64,000 bases of DNA from Bin55 sp964572845 (GTDB lineage Bacteria > Pseudomonadota > Gammaproteobacteria > Pseudomonadales > Azotimanducaceae): positions 124,001-188,000 of the forward strand of contig CAZNFX010000004.1 in the NCBI GenBank assembly GCA_964572845.1. The letters run 5' to 3'. Of this stretch, positions 63,732-64,000 are shown piece by piece. The notes under the pieces are model-generated. The model was not told the DNA's origin. It saw only the letters and a program-made list of their open reading frames with translations, and ran no database searches. Numbering within the stretch: position 1 is the first letter of the stretch; each line of letters opens with the position of its first letter. The position numbers and the translations under genes are program-made.

Positions 63732-64000
63732 TGAGCGACTTCGTAATCTACTTCAATCCAAAGTGCAGCAAGTGTCGTATCGCTCTCCAAGCATTGAACG
63801 ACAATGGTGCAGAACCACAGGTAATCCAATATCTCGACACGCCACCAGATCGAACCACTATGGGAGAGATTATGGATATGTTGACGGTACCCGTTTCAGA
63901 CATGGTTCGCAAGGATCAAAACTTCGCGAATTTGGGGCTGAATGAAGATGATTACAGCGACAGGGAGTCCGTTACGGATTTGCTGGAAAAGCATCCCGAA
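63732..64000 (+). CDS. arsC: arsenate reductase (ArsC/Spx-family), cut by the window edge
   Basis: The first 89 codons of a glutaredoxin-dependent ArsC-type protein run off the right end. MSDFVIYFNPKCSKCRIALQ contains the ArsC NPxCSxSR motif, here NPKCSKCR, with the catalytic Cys and a second Cys replacing the usual Ser. YLDTPPDRTTMGEIMDML and MVRKDQNFANLGL follow the family pattern. The typical length is about 115 residues, so roughly a quarter is missing. It reduces arsenate to arsenite, or in relatives serves other thiol chemistry; without ars neighbours either is possible. Confidence 0.9.

Overview
The window looks like chromosomal DNA of a marine-type heterotrophic gammaproteobacterium, probably a draft or metagenome-assembled genome: there is a 10-base N run at 48200-48209. 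The best taxonomic evidence is the gene string infC-rpmI-rplT-pheS-pheT-ihfA-merR-tRNA-Pro (20210 down to 14575, minus strand), whose order is typical of Gammaproteobacteria. Base composition is close to 50% GC by eye, and I saw no insertion sequence, prophage, rRNA or CRISPR array.

Layout. 336-6000: a small HExxH protein, a PLP decarboxylase with an alpha/beta hydrolase, a small membrane protein, a DUF899-type thioredoxin-like protein and an HpcH/HpaI aldolase. 6139-11082: one giant DUF4011 / SF1 helicase / Vsr-like nuclease / DUF3320 protein of a type linked to phage defence. 11880-14442: a ferritin-like protein and a DUF6880-like protein, with structured intergenic elements around them. 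14575-20606: the translation/IHF operon flanked by tRNA-Pro(GGG) and tRNA-Val(GAC); infC appears to start at the classical AUU codon and thrS is missing from its usual place. 20628-25347: uvrB, an acyl-CoA synthetase and an HNH nuclease. 25627-33251: two exported proteins, then a CoA-transferase / luciferase-like flavoprotein / ThDP-enzyme cluster. 33601-34767: a DUF4143-type ATPase.

35181-61481 is the most unusual stretch. It carries three paralogous proteins of about 1,150-1,190 residues, two in tandem and one about 15 kb away. Each has a multi-pass ABC-2-type membrane domain, a long extracytoplasmic region resembling an M1 aminopeptidase that has lost its zinc motif, and a C-terminal golvesin-like domain. 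No ABC ATPase gene lies in the window. Between the paralogs sit a TonB-dependent receptor and, just upstream of it on the same strand, an exported fusion of an M14 zinc carboxypeptidase with an argininosuccinate-lyase-like domain. Catabolic genes follow (GMC oxidoreductase, SDR, ThDP enzyme, sulfatase, ICMT-like methyltransferase). The right end has a class I fructose-bisphosphate aldolase, a third luciferase-like flavoprotein and an arsC-like gene cut by the window edge.

Taken together the genes suggest a cell that scavenges peptides, acyl compounds and sulfated organics. The M14-lyase fusion with its TonB receptor, and the golvesin-tailed triplet, are the best candidates for undescribed biology. 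All family assignments come from reading motifs by eye; no database search was run.
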